From Alphaproteobacteria bacterium CG11_big_fil_rev_8_21_14_0_20_44_7 (GTDB lineage: Bacteria > Pseudomonadota > Alphaproteobacteria > Rickettsiales > 21-14-0-20-44-7), in assembly GCA_002787615.1 (NCBI GenBank), contig PCXJ01000086.1, forward strand, positions 3,512-19,756: a DNA stretch of 16,245 bases, written 5' to 3'. Below the pieces are notes generated by a model that did no database searches, had not been told where the DNA came from, and was given only the letters and a program-made list of their open reading frames with translations. Below are positions 1-6,818 of this stretch, piece by piece. Positions within the stretch are counted from its first letter, which is position 1, and each line of letters starts with the position of its first letter. A program made the position numbers and the translations under genes.

Positions 1-327
1 GAATTCAAACAAAGATTTTGCTACTAATGTTACTAAGCCAAACCCGCCAGTTTCCGCACGCGATTTGATGCGCAATATTATTTCGGTCAATTCTTCATAA
101 TCGCCCTTAAACAGATTTTCTTTTCTGTTGAATTTCTCAATTGCTTTTAGCAGATTCTCATAATCTTCTTTGGTTGCATTTTTGAACTCTGACTCTTTTT
201 TCAAAACAATGCTTTCCGCCTTGTGCAGAGTTGTTTTATCAAACACTTCATCAAATTTCACATTGCCCATTTTCTCATTAAATGAGCTTTTCTGTTCAAT
301 AATTTGTGCTTTTTTTTGTTCGCTCAT
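1..327 (-). CDS. Partial small helical protein downstream of response regulator (Hpt-like?)
   Basis: Reading the minus strand from the ATG at 327 gives 109 codons open to the window edge, so the C-terminus is missing. An AAGGA Shine-Dalgarno lies about 8 nt before the ATG, and the gene starts 5 nt after the stop of the response regulator gene, so the two form a tight operon. The N-terminal half is charged (many K and E). The last visible part contains I-L-R-I-K-S-R-A-E-T-G-G-F-G-L-V-T. This resembles, from memory, the segment around the phospho-histidine region of small alphaproteobacterial Hpt-like helical proteins found beside CheY-like regulators, but no clear phospho-accepting His is visible. 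The protein may be a partner of the neighbouring receiver. The reading frame is solid; the function is a guess. Confidence 0.72.
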   Translation of the reverse strand, partial: MSEQKKAQIIEQKSSFNEKMGNVKFDEVFDKTTLHKAESIVLKKESEFKNATKEDYENLLKAIEKFNRKENLFKGDYEELTEIILRIKSRAETGGFGLVTLVAKSLFEF

Positions 328-332
328 TAGTT

Positions 333-857
333 TTATCCTTCCCTTCTGTCTATGCCGTTTGGTATTGCTTCCGGATTATCTTTGCGCCGTCTGTCGGGGC
401 CGATATAGCTCCCTGCAATCACAAAATTTCTTGGTTTTTCAAGTATATATTTTATCTTTTCACATAATGCATTCACCTTAAACGGTTTTATCATATATTC
501 GGTAACGCCGGCATCGCGCGCTTCTTTTACATCAGCCTCGCGGGATTTACCGGTAATCATAATTATCGGTGCATATCTTTTTGAATCTTCAATTTCACGC
601 AATTTTTTGGTGAATTCTAAACCTGAAATTCCAGATAATTTCCAGTCGCATAATATCAAGTCAAAGCTATTTACTCGGATTTCTTCAATTGCGGATTCTC
701 CGGTTTTGCAATATGTGATGTTAGAAAAGCCCATGACTTCAAGCACATCTTTTATCAGGGAATAAATCAAAGCATCATCTTCTACCAAAAGAATTTTGAC
801 AGAACGCAGGGATTTCTTTATTTTCAACATGCTAGACATGCTATCTATTTTTGCCAT
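333..857 (-). CDS. Single-domain CheY-like response regulator with GPDRRR tail
   Basis: A 174-aa protein with one receiver domain at about residues 20-140. The acidic pair is D27/D28, the phospho-acceptor is D71 (in L-C-D-W-K-L-S-G), the signalling Thr is T102 and the conserved Lys is K124 (I-K-P-F). No output domain follows. A short basic tail carries Y-I-G-P-D-R-R-R-K, a motif seen at the end of many stand-alone alphaproteobacterial receivers. It should be phosphorylated by a histidine kinase encoded elsewhere and act through protein contacts. It is co-transcribed with the partial gene downstream and divergent from cysS, with 23 bp between the two start codons. No Shine-Dalgarno precedes the ATG at 857; instead a TATAAT box sits 6 nt upstream, which suggests a leaderless message. 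Internal ATGs at residues 7 and 10 are alternative starts. Confidence 0.9.
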   Translation of the reverse strand: MAKIDSMSSMLKIKKSLRSVKILLVEDDALIYSLIKDVLEVMGFSNITYCKTGESAIEEIRVNSFDLILCDWKLSGISGLEFTKKLREIEDSKRYAPIIMITGKSREADVKEARDAGVTEYMIKPFKVNALCEKIKYILEKPRNFVIAGSYIGPDRRRKDNPEAIPNGIDRREG

Positions 858-863
858 TTATTA

Positions 864-894
864 ATTATAAGCAAGCACCAATGAAATTTTACAA
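864..894 (-). promoter_or_regulatory. Putative leaderless promoter of the response regulator
   Basis: On the minus strand TTGTAA (894-889), a 19-nt spacer and a perfect TATAAT (869-864) end 6 nt before the ATG at 857. The transcript would start at or next to the start codon. The -35 box lies inside the first codons of cysS. Confidence 0.5.
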
Positions 895-2224
895 TACGAA
901 AAACAAAAAACAACAAGAATTAGAGCCACTTAGTGGCAATATTGTAAGCATGTATGTCTGTGGGCCAACGGTTTATGCCAGTCCGCATTTGGGCAATGCT
1001 CGCTCCGCGATTATCTATGATTTACTCTACCGTGTATTGCGTGCAAAATATGAAGTGAACTATGTGCGTAATATCACTGATGTGGATGATAAGATAAACG
1101 CGGCGGCAAAAGAAAATGGTGAGTCTATCTCGGATTTGACTGAAAGAGTAACCCAAGATTTCCACCGGATTATGGCGGCGTTAGGCTGCTTGCCACCAAC
1201 GCATGAGCCGCGAGTGACTGAAAATATTCCTGAAATTATAGAGGTGATTTCCAGCCTGATAAAAAACGGCCATGCTTATGAGGCGGAAGGGCATGTACTT
1301 TTTGATGTCGGAAGCTATAAAGATTATGGCTGCTTAGCGCGCCGCTCTGTTGATGAAATGCAGGCAGGTGCGCGAGTGGAAATTGCACCATACAAAAAAA
1401 ATGCGGCGGATTTTGTGCTGTGGAAACCCGCTTCCGAAGGTGATGATGAATCAGCAAAATTTGCAAGCCCGTGGGGCATTGGTCGCCCCGGTTGGCATAT
1501 TGAATGCACCGCGATGAGTACAAAATTTTTGGGCGAAACTTATGATATTCACGGTGGTGGGTTGGATTTGGTTTTCCCGCATCATGAAAATGAAGTAGCG
1601 CAAGGAGTTTGTGCGCATGAAGATAGCGAGTATGCCAGAATGTGGATTCATAACGGCTTCCTCACCGTGGATGGCGAGAAAATGAGCAAATCACTCGGCA
1701 ATTTCACCACCGTATCCGAATTGCTGGATAAAGGGGTGAACGGCGATATTATCCGCTATGCCTTCCTGACCGCGCATTACCGCCAGCCATTAGATTGGAA
1801 TGAAAAGCTTTTATATGACGCGAAAAACACGATGGACAAATTCTATCGCCTGCCGGAAATTGAAGATGCGGCGGCCAAAGCAGATGATGAATTATCCTCA
1901 TATCTAGAAGATGATTTAAATACCTCAAAAGCCTTTGCCTATATAAATCAGCAGATTAGTGATTATAACAAAAGCAATGATGCAGAATTGCTTACTAAGC
2001 TGCTGGGTAATATAAAATTTATGGGTTTTTTGAATTATTCAGTGGATGAATATTTCGGGCGGGCAGATGATGATGCGGAGATTGACGAATTGATTGCCGC
2101 GCGCAAAAAAGCCAAGCAGGATAAGGATTTTGCCGAGGCTGATAATATTCGCAAGAAACTCGATGCGCTGGGAATTATCATCGAGGATAACCGAGATGGC
2201 TCAACCGAATGGCGGCGGAAATAG
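881..2224 (+). CDS. cysS: Cysteinyl-tRNA synthetase
   Basis: Class I aminoacyl-tRNA synthetase that charges tRNA-Cys with cysteine in the cytoplasm. From the ATG at 881 the protein has 447 aa, close to the usual ~460. The HIGH motif is P-H-L-G-N (35-39) and the KMSKS motif is at 267-271. The zinc-site residues that bind the cysteine thiol are all present: C27, C209, H234 and E238. The C-terminal helical part and the short anticodon-side domain end with W-R-R-K. The frame is open upstream to a TTG at 851, but family members begin close to the first strand (K-F-Y-N-T), so the ATG at 881 is preferred. Its Shine-Dalgarno is weak. cimA follows 62 bp downstream, an arrangement I recall from other alphaproteobacteria. 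Confidence 0.97.
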   Translation: MKFYNTKNKKQQELEPLSGNIVSMYVCGPTVYASPHLGNARSAIIYDLLYRVLRAKYEVNYVRNITDVDDKINAAAKENGESISDLTERVTQDFHRIMAALGCLPPTHEPRVTENIPEIIEVISSLIKNGHAYEAEGHVLFDVGSYKDYGCLARRSVDEMQAGARVEIAPYKKNAADFVLWKPASEGDDESAKFASPWGIGRPGWHIECTAMSTKFLGETYDIHGGGLDLVFPHHENEVAQGVCAHEDSEYARMWIHNGFLTVDGEKMSKSLGNFTTVSELLDKGVNGDIIRYAFLTAHYRQPLDWNEKLLYDAKNTMDKFYRLPEIEDAAAKADDELSSYLEDDLNTSKAFAYINQQISDYNKSNDAELLTKLLGNIKFMGFLNYSVDEYFGRADDDAEIDELIAARKKAKQDKDFAEADNIRKKLDALGIIIEDNRDGSTEWRRK

Positions 2225-2229
2225 CTCTG

Positions 2230-2262
2230 CATAAACTAGTCTACAAATCTTGTAGTTTATGT
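2230..2262 (+). promoter_or_regulatory. Inverted repeat upstream of cimA (operator or cysS-end hairpin)
   Basis: CATAAACTA (2230-2238) is repeated inverted as TAGTTTATG (2253-2261), with a nested CTACAA-ATC-TTGTAG hairpin (2241-2255). It covers the putative -35 box of cimA, so it could be an operator. It could also act as a weak terminator for cysS, but no U-tract follows, which makes the operator reading slightly better. Confidence 0.4.
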
Positions 2263-2278
2263 AAATTTACTATATAAT
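2250..2278 (+). promoter_or_regulatory. Putative leaderless promoter of cimA
   Basis: TTGTAG (2250-2255), a 17-nt spacer and a perfect TATAAT (2273-2278). The ATG at 2287 is only 8 nt downstream and no Shine-Dalgarno fits in between, so transcription probably starts at or within a few nt of the start codon. Confidence 0.55.
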
Positions 2279-2286
2279 CCGCATCT

Positions 2287-3858
2287 ATGGCAGAGAGGAT
2301 ATACATATATGATTCAACCTTGCGGGACGGGGCGCAGACTCGCGGTGTGGATTTCTCCGTGGTCGACAAGCAGGATATCGCAGCCGAGCTGGATAAATTC
2401 GGCATAGATTATATCGAGGGTGGCTGGCCGGGTGCTAATCCGACAGATGATGAATTTTTTGCAAAACCCTTAAAGCTCAAAAATTCGCAACTCACCGCTT
2501 TCGGGATGACGAGGCGGGCAGGGCGCAGCGCCGATAATGACCCGAATCTGAATTCTTTGCTAGAAGTCGGTACAAAATCAATTTGCATTGTTGGTAAAGC
2601 TTCAAAATATCAGGTGGAAACTGCGCTGGAAATCGCGCTGGATGAGAATTTAAAAATGATAGCTGAAAGCATTGAGCAGCTAACCAAAAAAGGGCGTGAA
2701 GCATTGTTTGATGCCGAGCATTTCTTTGATGGTTGTAAGCAGGATAGGGAATATACGTTTTCATGCATCAAGGCAGCCTATGACGCGGGTGCGCGCTGGG
2801 TGGTTTTATGCGATACAAATGGCGGAACATTACCTGATGAAATTGAGGAAATAATCGGTGAAGTTATCAAGCATATTCCGGGTAAAAATCTCGGCATACA
2901 TTGCCATAATGATACGGAAAACGCAGTGGCAAATAGTTTGGCAGCAGTGCGTGCCGGAGTGCGTCAGGTGCAGGGCACAATAAACGGGTTGGGTGAACGT
3001 TGCGGGAATGCCAATCTGGTTTCGATAATACCGAGCTTGATGCTGAAAATGGGGTTTGAAACCGGAGTTAAAGACCTTTCCGATCTAAGCCATCTTTCTC
3101 ATTTTCTCGATGAAAAATTAAACCGCATTCCAAACATCCAAGCGCCATATGTTGGGGCAGCGGCATTTTCGCATAAAGGTGGTTTGCATGTTTCTGCGGT
3201 GGCGAAAGACCCGAATTCATATGAGCATATCGAGCCGGAAAAAGTTGGCAATAGCCGCAAGATTCTGGTTTCTGACCAAGCCGGGAAATCAAATTTCGTC
3301 AATCGTCTGGATGATTTGGAAATTGATTATAGCGATGAAAATAAGCTGCAGGAATTCATGGCAAATATCAAGGAATTGGAAAATAAAGGTTATTCATATG
3401 ACGGGGCGGATGCGAGTTTTGAATTGATGGCACGCCGCACATTTGAGGCTGTGCCCGCCTTCTTTTTGCTGAATAATTTTCGCGTTCTGACTGAGCGTAG
3501 ATTCAACGCAAAGGGAGTTTTGATAACGCAATCGGAGGCGACCTTAAAACTTGCGGTGGACGGCAAAGAGAAGCTTTCGGTGAGTGAGGGTAATGGGCCG
3601 GTTAACGCGCTGGATAAGGCTCTACGCGCGGCTTTGATTGATAAATACCCACATCTGAATGAAACAAAATTGGTGGATTATAAGGTGCGGATTATGAATC
3701 CCGGCGTTGGCACAAAAGCCATAACACGGGTTTTGATTGAAACCGAAGATAGGAACGGCGAGCGCTGGAGCACAATCGGTGTTTCCGAAAATGTGATTGA
3801 TGCCTCATTCAACGCGATAAATGATAGCATCTGCTATGGGCTGATGAAATTTGCTTAG
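2287..3858 (+). CDS. cimA: (R)-citramalate synthase
   Basis: Condenses pyruvate and acetyl-CoA to (R)-citramalate, the entry step of the threonine-independent route to isoleucine. The 523-aa length fits the CimA type (about 520-540). The N-terminal TIM barrel of the LeuA/homocitrate synthase superfamily starts with D-S-T-L-R-D-G (9-15; R13 and D14 are catalytic and metal-binding). It has H-C-H-N-D (205-209) with the two metal-ligand His, and N-G-L-G-E-R-C-G-N (233-241). The C-terminal ~120 residues form the LeuA-type allosteric dimer domain, probably for isoleucine feedback. I-Y-D-S-T-L-R-D-G and the length distinguish it from LeuA, whose N-terminal motif usually reads F-D-T-T-L-R-D-G-E-Q. 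The start lacks a Shine-Dalgarno but lies 8 nt after a TATAAT box. The gene follows cysS in the same direction. Confidence 0.95.
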   Translation: MAERIYIYDSTLRDGAQTRGVDFSVVDKQDIAAELDKFGIDYIEGGWPGANPTDDEFFAKPLKLKNSQLTAFGMTRRAGRSADNDPNLNSLLEVGTKSICIVGKASKYQVETALEIALDENLKMIAESIEQLTKKGREALFDAEHFFDGCKQDREYTFSCIKAAYDAGARWVVLCDTNGGTLPDEIEEIIGEVIKHIPGKNLGIHCHNDTENAVANSLAAVRAGVRQVQGTINGLGERCGNANLVSIIPSLMLKMGFETGVKDLSDLSHLSHFLDEKLNRIPNIQAPYVGAAAFSHKGGLHVSAVAKDPNSYEHIEPEKVGNSRKILVSDQAGKSNFVNRLDDLEIDYSDENKLQEFMANIKELENKGYSYDGADASFELMARRTFEAVPAFFLLNNFRVLTERRFNAKGVLITQSEATLKLAVDGKEKLSVSEGNGPVNALDKALRAALIDKYPHLNETKLVDYKVRIMNPGVGTKAITRVLIETEDRNGERWSTIGVSENVIDASFNAINDSICYGLMKFA

Positions 3859-3912
3859 CGGATGACCTCAAATGGTTATGAATCATTATTTATCATTCCC
3901 CCCTCTCTAAAC

Positions 3913-3959
3913 CGTCATCGCATACTCCTATCGTCATCGCGCACTTGTTGCGCGATCCG
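3913..3959 (+). repeat. Left REP-like flank of the GIY-YIG gene
   Basis: Bases 3932-3959 are a perfect 28-bp inverted copy of 4290-4317. Each copy holds its own hairpin (ATCGCGCA, 5-nt loop, TGCGCGAT). CGTCATC at 3913 and 3932 is spaced 19 bp, the same period as in the right flank. Confidence 0.85.
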
Positions 3960-3981
3960 CATCAATCAGCTAAAATGCAGC

Positions 3982-4281
3982 ATGCCCTATCACAAACAAG
4001 CGTGCGTATATATCATGGCAAAAAAATACAAAGGCACATTATATACAGGCGTTACCTCTGATTTAGTCAAAAGAATTTATGAGCATAAAAATGGTTTAGT
4101 AGCCGGATTTAACAAGAAATATGGCATAAAGAATCTGGTTTATTTTGAACTTCACGCAGATTTGGAATCGGCAATTAAGCGCGAAAAAACCATAAAGAAA
4201 TGGAAACGAGCTTGGAAATATAATTTGATTGAAAAAGATAATCCGAATTGGAAGGATTTATACGAACAAATTACCAAATGA
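3982..4281 (+). CDS. Small GIY-YIG nuclease domain protein (YhbQ/UPF0213-like)
   Basis: From the ATG at 3982 the product has 99 aa, a normal size for single-domain GIY-YIG proteins. The open frame extends upstream to 3862, but that part translates cimA-end and repeat DNA and shows no protein character. The first motif is C-V-Y-I-M (8-12), the second is L-Y-T-G (20-23), and the catalytic Arg is R31 in K-R-I-Y-E-H-K-N-G. The conserved helix S-A-I-K-R-E-K-T-I-K-K-W and the N-P-x-W-x-D-L tail follow. These proteins are thought to cut DNA through one GIY-YIG centre; their biological role is mostly unknown. The gene lies inside a perfect inverted repeat, which points to a mobile or repeat-maintaining role. 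The Shine-Dalgarno is weak. Confidence 0.88.
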   Translation: MPYHKQACVYIMAKKYKGTLYTGVTSDLVKRIYEHKNGLVAGFNKKYGIKNLVYFELHADLESAIKREKTIKKWKRAWKYNLIEKDNPNWKDLYEQITK

Positions 4282-4289
4282 GCGTTTTA

Positions 4290-4317
4290 CGGATCGCGCA
4301 ACAAGTGCGCGATGACG
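4290..4317 (+). repeat. Right REP-like inverted copy flanking the GIY-YIG gene
   Basis: Perfect 28-bp inverted partner of 3932-3959, starting 8 bp after the stop codon of the nuclease gene. It is itself an imperfect palindrome (stem of 8, loop of 5) and can form a hairpin. Confidence 0.88.
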
Positions 4318-4397
4318 AGGGAGGCGCGCGATGACGAAGGGGGCGCGTGATGACGGAGGGGGTGCGCGATGACGGATTTTTTTGTACCACGATGACG
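4307..4397 (+). repeat. 19-bp tandem array with GATGACG core
   Basis: GATGACG occurs at 4311, 4330, 4349 and 4368, exactly 19 bp apart, each preceded by GCGC/GCGT and followed by G/A-rich bases. A fifth copy at 4391 is 23 bp on. The first unit is the end of the 28-bp right inverted repeat. On the left flank the same core appears twice in opposite orientation, again 19 bp apart. The rest of the gap down to 4426 shows nothing else. Confidence 0.85.
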
Positions 4398-4426
4398 GAG
4401 TTTAAGTTGTTTTTGAAGGGCAGAAG

Positions 4427-6088
4427 CTAGGCGGCTTTTAGGATGGAATGCTCCAGCCATTTCGCGAAATATTGCTGGATTTTGGCGGAAAGCTCATCCT
4501 CGTTTAAATCGCTAATTTCCGATAATTTCTCCATTGCCTCACCGATATTTTCCGTCTGCTGAATGATTTCCAGCAACTGATATTCCGGTTTTTCCAGATT
4601 TAAGCGATAAACATTCTTCTCATTGCGGTATATCATCAGGAAGAATTCCCCTGCGGTTTTCGGGGGCTTTTCGGGCTTATCTTCACCATGATAAAACTCG
4701 GTATAATATGAGTTTACATCATGGCGGAATTTCTTGAGCGTGGCGGAGATAAGCAATTCCAGCTTCATATCCATAAAATCATCGGGAGTAAGATTTGCCA
4801 AATCCTCCTGCAAAAGCGGCGCAGATAGAGCTAGGTTATACCTTATTGAAATATCCCGTTCCAGCTCGGCAAGTTCGGCAGCGAATTTATCAATTTTTTG
4901 TGCGCTCAGCCAATCGGCAAATTGCTCGGAGAATTTTCCGGCATCATAAAATTCAGATGGCGTGGTTGCGATATATTCCCGCACGGTTTTTTCCATTTTT
5001 TCTTTGCCGAGATAATGCGCCGTGACTTCATAATCCGCCATAATCATCTTGAATAATCTGATGCGATAACCTTTTACATAAACCTGAACCTGCTCAGATG
5101 CAGGGAATCCGGGCTTCTCCACCACCCAAGTTTCTGGCGCGTGGGATTTGATGTCACCATCCAAAATCGTATCTTGCAAATTATTCTGCAAATTCAGCAT
5201 GGAATGGTTGGAATTTCCTTGCCCGTCAAATTTGAACTCATCGCGTGGCGGAATCTCGGCAAATGGCTCTTTGGAAAATGTTCGAGCCTTATTCAACTCG
5301 GCTTCCAGCACTTCAAATTCGGGGATTTTTGCATCCCATTCAATCATTGTGCTGATATCGTGCCCCGCTTTTCCAAGCGCATATTTATACAAATCCCAAA
5401 CCTCATCAATCACTGCTGCGTCATGTGTATCAACAATATGCGTTTCCTTGTTGAGATGTCCGGCAAGGTGAATTTGCACCACGCGTTCCATCGGAATTGC
5501 ATCAATATATTTTTTCGGGTCAAGGCGATGGTTAAAACATGCAACGAAAATATTATTCACATCCAGCAGCAGGGCGCAATCCGCCGCTTCTGCCATGCGC
5601 GCCATAAATTCATATTCGGGAATGCTATCGGCCTTATAGGTGAGATAGCTGGATGGGTTTTCGAGCAGAATATTGCGCCCTAAAAAATCCTGAACTTGTT
5701 TGATGCGCGGAATAATATGATTCAGCGCTTCTTCAGTAAGTGGCACGGGCAGCAAATCATGCGAGTTTTTTTTGTTAATCCCCGTCCAGCAAAGATGGTC
5801 GGAAATCCAAACCGGATTTATGTCATCGGCAAGGGCTTTTAGATTTTTCAGATAATCCTTGTTTAGCTCATCTGCACTGCCGATTGAAAGTGAAACCCCA
5901 TGCATTGCAATCGGATAATCAGCGCGTATCTTATCCAGCGTTTCACGCGGCTTTCCGGCGGAATCCATGTAATTTTCGGAGATTATCTCAAACCAGTCAA
6001 TATCCGGTTTGTTTTCAATAATATGTTTGAAATGCTTTGACCGTAAGCCCAGCCCGAAGCCAATATTAGGAAATCCGAATTTATTCAT
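4427..6088 (-). CDS. Fused MNIO (DUF692) oxidase and DUF2063 partner, RiPP-modifying
   Basis: A 553-aa fusion. Residues 1-270 are a complete DUF692/MNIO domain, the multinuclear iron oxidase family of MbnB, BufB and HvfB. Motifs are H-G-V-S-L-S-I-G (63-70), S-D-H-L-C-W (96-101), E-N-P-S-S-Y (143-148), L-D-V-N-N-I (175-180), N-H (186-187), H-L-A-G-H (207-211), D-T-H-D (220-223) and E-W-D (250-252). All expected His, Asp and Glu iron ligands are present. After a linker, residues ~297-395 match DUF2063, the partner protein (MbnC/BufC/HvfC) that is normally a separate gene, followed by a helical C-terminus. The family oxidises Cys residues of a precursor peptide, and a Cys-repeat precursor gene lies 82 bp upstream on the same strand. 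The start has a weak Shine-Dalgarno (ATAGG), in contrast to the strong one of the precursor. The enzyme should be cytoplasmic. Confidence 0.93.
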   Translation of the reverse strand: MNKFGFPNIGFGLGLRSKHFKHIIENKPDIDWFEIISENYMDSAGKPRETLDKIRADYPIAMHGVSLSIGSADELNKDYLKNLKALADDINPVWISDHLCWTGINKKNSHDLLPVPLTEEALNHIIPRIKQVQDFLGRNILLENPSSYLTYKADSIPEYEFMARMAEAADCALLLDVNNIFVACFNHRLDPKKYIDAIPMERVVQIHLAGHLNKETHIVDTHDAAVIDEVWDLYKYALGKAGHDISTMIEWDAKIPEFEVLEAELNKARTFSKEPFAEIPPRDEFKFDGQGNSNHSMLNLQNNLQDTILDGDIKSHAPETWVVEKPGFPASEQVQVYVKGYRIRLFKMIMADYEVTAHYLGKEKMEKTVREYIATTPSEFYDAGKFSEQFADWLSAQKIDKFAAELAELERDISIRYNLALSAPLLQEDLANLTPDDFMDMKLELLISATLKKFRHDVNSYYTEFYHGEDKPEKPPKTAGEFFLMIYRNEKNVYRLNLEKPEYQLLEIIQQTENIGEAMEKLSEISDLNEDELSAKIQQYFAKWLEHSILKAA

Positions 6089-6099
6089 ATATGCCTATG

Positions 6100-6129
6100 C
6101 CAAAAAATATCCCGCCAAAAAATATCCCG
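6100..6129 (-). repeat. 15-bp perfect tandem repeat carrying the terminator arm and U-tract
   Basis: Two abutting identical 15-bp copies (6100-6114 and 6115-6129). Read on the minus strand each is CGGGATATTTTTTGG, that is, a 3' hairpin arm plus a T6 tract. Confidence 0.9.
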
Positions 6130-6159
6130 ACTATACGCTACTGCAATATAATCGGGATA
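6108..6159 (-). terminator. Intrinsic terminator or attenuator between precursor and enzyme genes
   Basis: On the minus strand TATCCCGA (6159-6152) pairs with TCGGGATA (6130-6123) across a 21-nt loop and is followed directly by T6 (6122-6117). The arm and U-tract are repeated once more (CGGGATA 6114-6108, then T6), so the same 5' arm has two possible partners. Its place between precursor and modifying enzyme fits partial termination, which would make more peptide message than enzyme message. It may alternatively protect the 3' end of the precursor mRNA. Confidence 0.7.
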
Positions 6160-6170
6160 TGAGTAATCAA

Positions 6171-6395
6171 TTAATGCTTGCAGCTATTGCTTTCACACGA
6201 ATTGCTTTTGCAGGAATTGGATTTGCAGGAATTGCTCTCGCAAGAATTTGCTGACTTGCATGAGTTCTTATTTCCTGCTTTTGCCGAAGACCCATACGGA
6301 TATCCGTCATATTTTCCGCTTGTGCTAGTGCATGCAGAAACGCTGCCTGCTGCCAGTGCGCCGGTAAGTGCGGCAATTGCTAGTTTATTTTTCAT
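6171..6395 (-). CDS. Cys-repeat RiPP precursor peptide, exported (bufferin/HvfA-like role)
   Basis: A 74-aa peptide. Residues 1-21 are a Sec-type signal: M-K-N-K, a hydrophobic A/L/G stretch, then V-S-A before C22. V-S-A-C also satisfies a lipobox, so it could be a lipoprotein. A Gly/Ser/Tyr linker (23-43) leads to a C-terminal array of N-S-C-[KE]-S repeats with Cys at 46, 52, 57, 62, 67 and 72. Cys spacing is 5 after a first gap of 6, and the peptide ends K-H. A strong Shine-Dalgarno (AAGGAGAG) precedes the ATG. The MNIO-DUF2063 fusion gene follows 82 bp downstream, so this is very probably its substrate, each repeat Cys being a likely modification site. Known MNIO precursors such as HvfA use E-G-K-C-G repeats; the N-S-C-K-S repeat here is different. 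A metal-binding (copper) role is inferred from the family. Confidence 0.83.
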   Translation of the reverse strand: MKNKLAIAALTGALAAGSVSACTSTSGKYDGYPYGSSAKAGNKNSCKSANSCESNSCKSNSCKSNSCESNSCKH

Positions 6396-6449
6396 AATCT
6401 CTCCTTTTTGGTTAATTGAGATAGGTATAAGGTAATCATTATCTTTAAG

Positions 6450-6481
6450 TTGACAATAACTAGTTTATGCAAAACTATAAA
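6450..6481 (+). promoter_or_regulatory. Possible yggT promoter
   Basis: A perfect TTGACA -35 box (6450-6455) with only poor -10 choices: AACTAT after 17 nt, or TATAAA (6476-6481) after 20 nt. The 109-bp gap 6396-6504 must also hold the minus-strand promoter of the precursor gene; GATAAT on that strand around 6440 is a candidate -10 but lacks a good -35. Confidence 0.3.
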
Positions 6482-6504
6482 GATTCAATAAATGAGGGGA
6501 AGAT

Positions 6505-6786
6505 ATGATGCAGAATCCGGTATTGTGGCTAATAGTCACGGTGATTGATATTTATATGGTGATTGTGATTGCCAGCGTGATTTTGAGTTGGCTGATAAGC
6601 TTTAATATCGTCAATCGCTACCAGCCTTTTGTGCAGCAATTGGGGCTGTTTTTGCGGAATATGACCGAGCCGGTTTATGCGCGCATCCGCAAGGTGATTC
6701 CGCCGATTGCCGGAATGGATTTATCGCCACTAATATTGCTGATTGCCCTGCAATTTATCCAACGCACGGTGATTTACCTGTTTTGA
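6505..6786 (+). CDS. yggT: YggT family membrane protein
   Basis: A 93-aa integral membrane protein. A long hydrophobic helix at about residues 8-32 and a second at about 72-92 flank the family segment around P-V-Y-A-R-I-R-K-V-I-P-P-I-A-G-M-D-L-S-P, typical of YggT/YlmG proteins. These have been linked to cell-envelope, osmotic and division-related functions, but the molecular role is unclear. Two consecutive ATGs (6505 and 6508) are possible; GAGGGGA lies 4 or 7 nt upstream, so the second is slightly better placed. The last 30 bp including the stop codon are repeated at 7668-7697. The gene is divergent from the RiPP precursor and convergent with the next gene. Confidence 0.92.
   Translation: MMQNPVLWLIVTVIDIYMVIVIASVILSWLISFNIVNRYQPFVQQLGLFLRNMTEPVYARIRKVIPPIAGMDLSPLILLIALQFIQRTVIYLF
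6757..6786 (+). repeat. 30-bp direct repeat, copy 1 (3' end of yggT; att-like)
   Basis: The last 30 bp of yggT, including its TGA, are identical to 7668-7697. The match stops sharply on both sides. The copies are 911 bp apart and bracket a single gene (6819-7553). The layout is that of a core site duplicated when DNA enters a gene 3' end. Confidence 0.9.
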
Positions 6787-6818
6787 CGTTGGGTGGGGCG
6801 CGTTATACGCTGAGGGAG

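Noticed and set aside
3862..3981. N-terminal 40-codon extension of the GIY-YIG protein
   Set aside because: It translates the REP-like repeat and lacks any conserved feature; the domain begins just after the ATG at 3982.
5141..5683. Plus-strand frame of 180 codons
   Set aside because: Lies opposite the conserved MNIO domain, whose ligand motifs fix the true strand.
6009..6254. Plus-strand frame whose end reads like a pentapeptide repeat (A-F-A-G-I-G type)
   Set aside because: It is the opposite-strand shadow of the N-S-C-K-S repeats; the 15-bp DNA period creates the pattern, and its first half overlaps the conserved MNIO start.
2228..6471. 13-bp identity between the cimA upstream region (2228-2240) and the yggT upstream region (6459-6471, inverted)
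   Set aside because: A match of this length is expected by chance in 16 kb when both strands are compared.
6787..6818. GCGT-TAT-ACGC palindrome as a terminator between yggT and the convergent gene
   Set aside because: The stem is only 4 bp and no T-tract follows on either strand.
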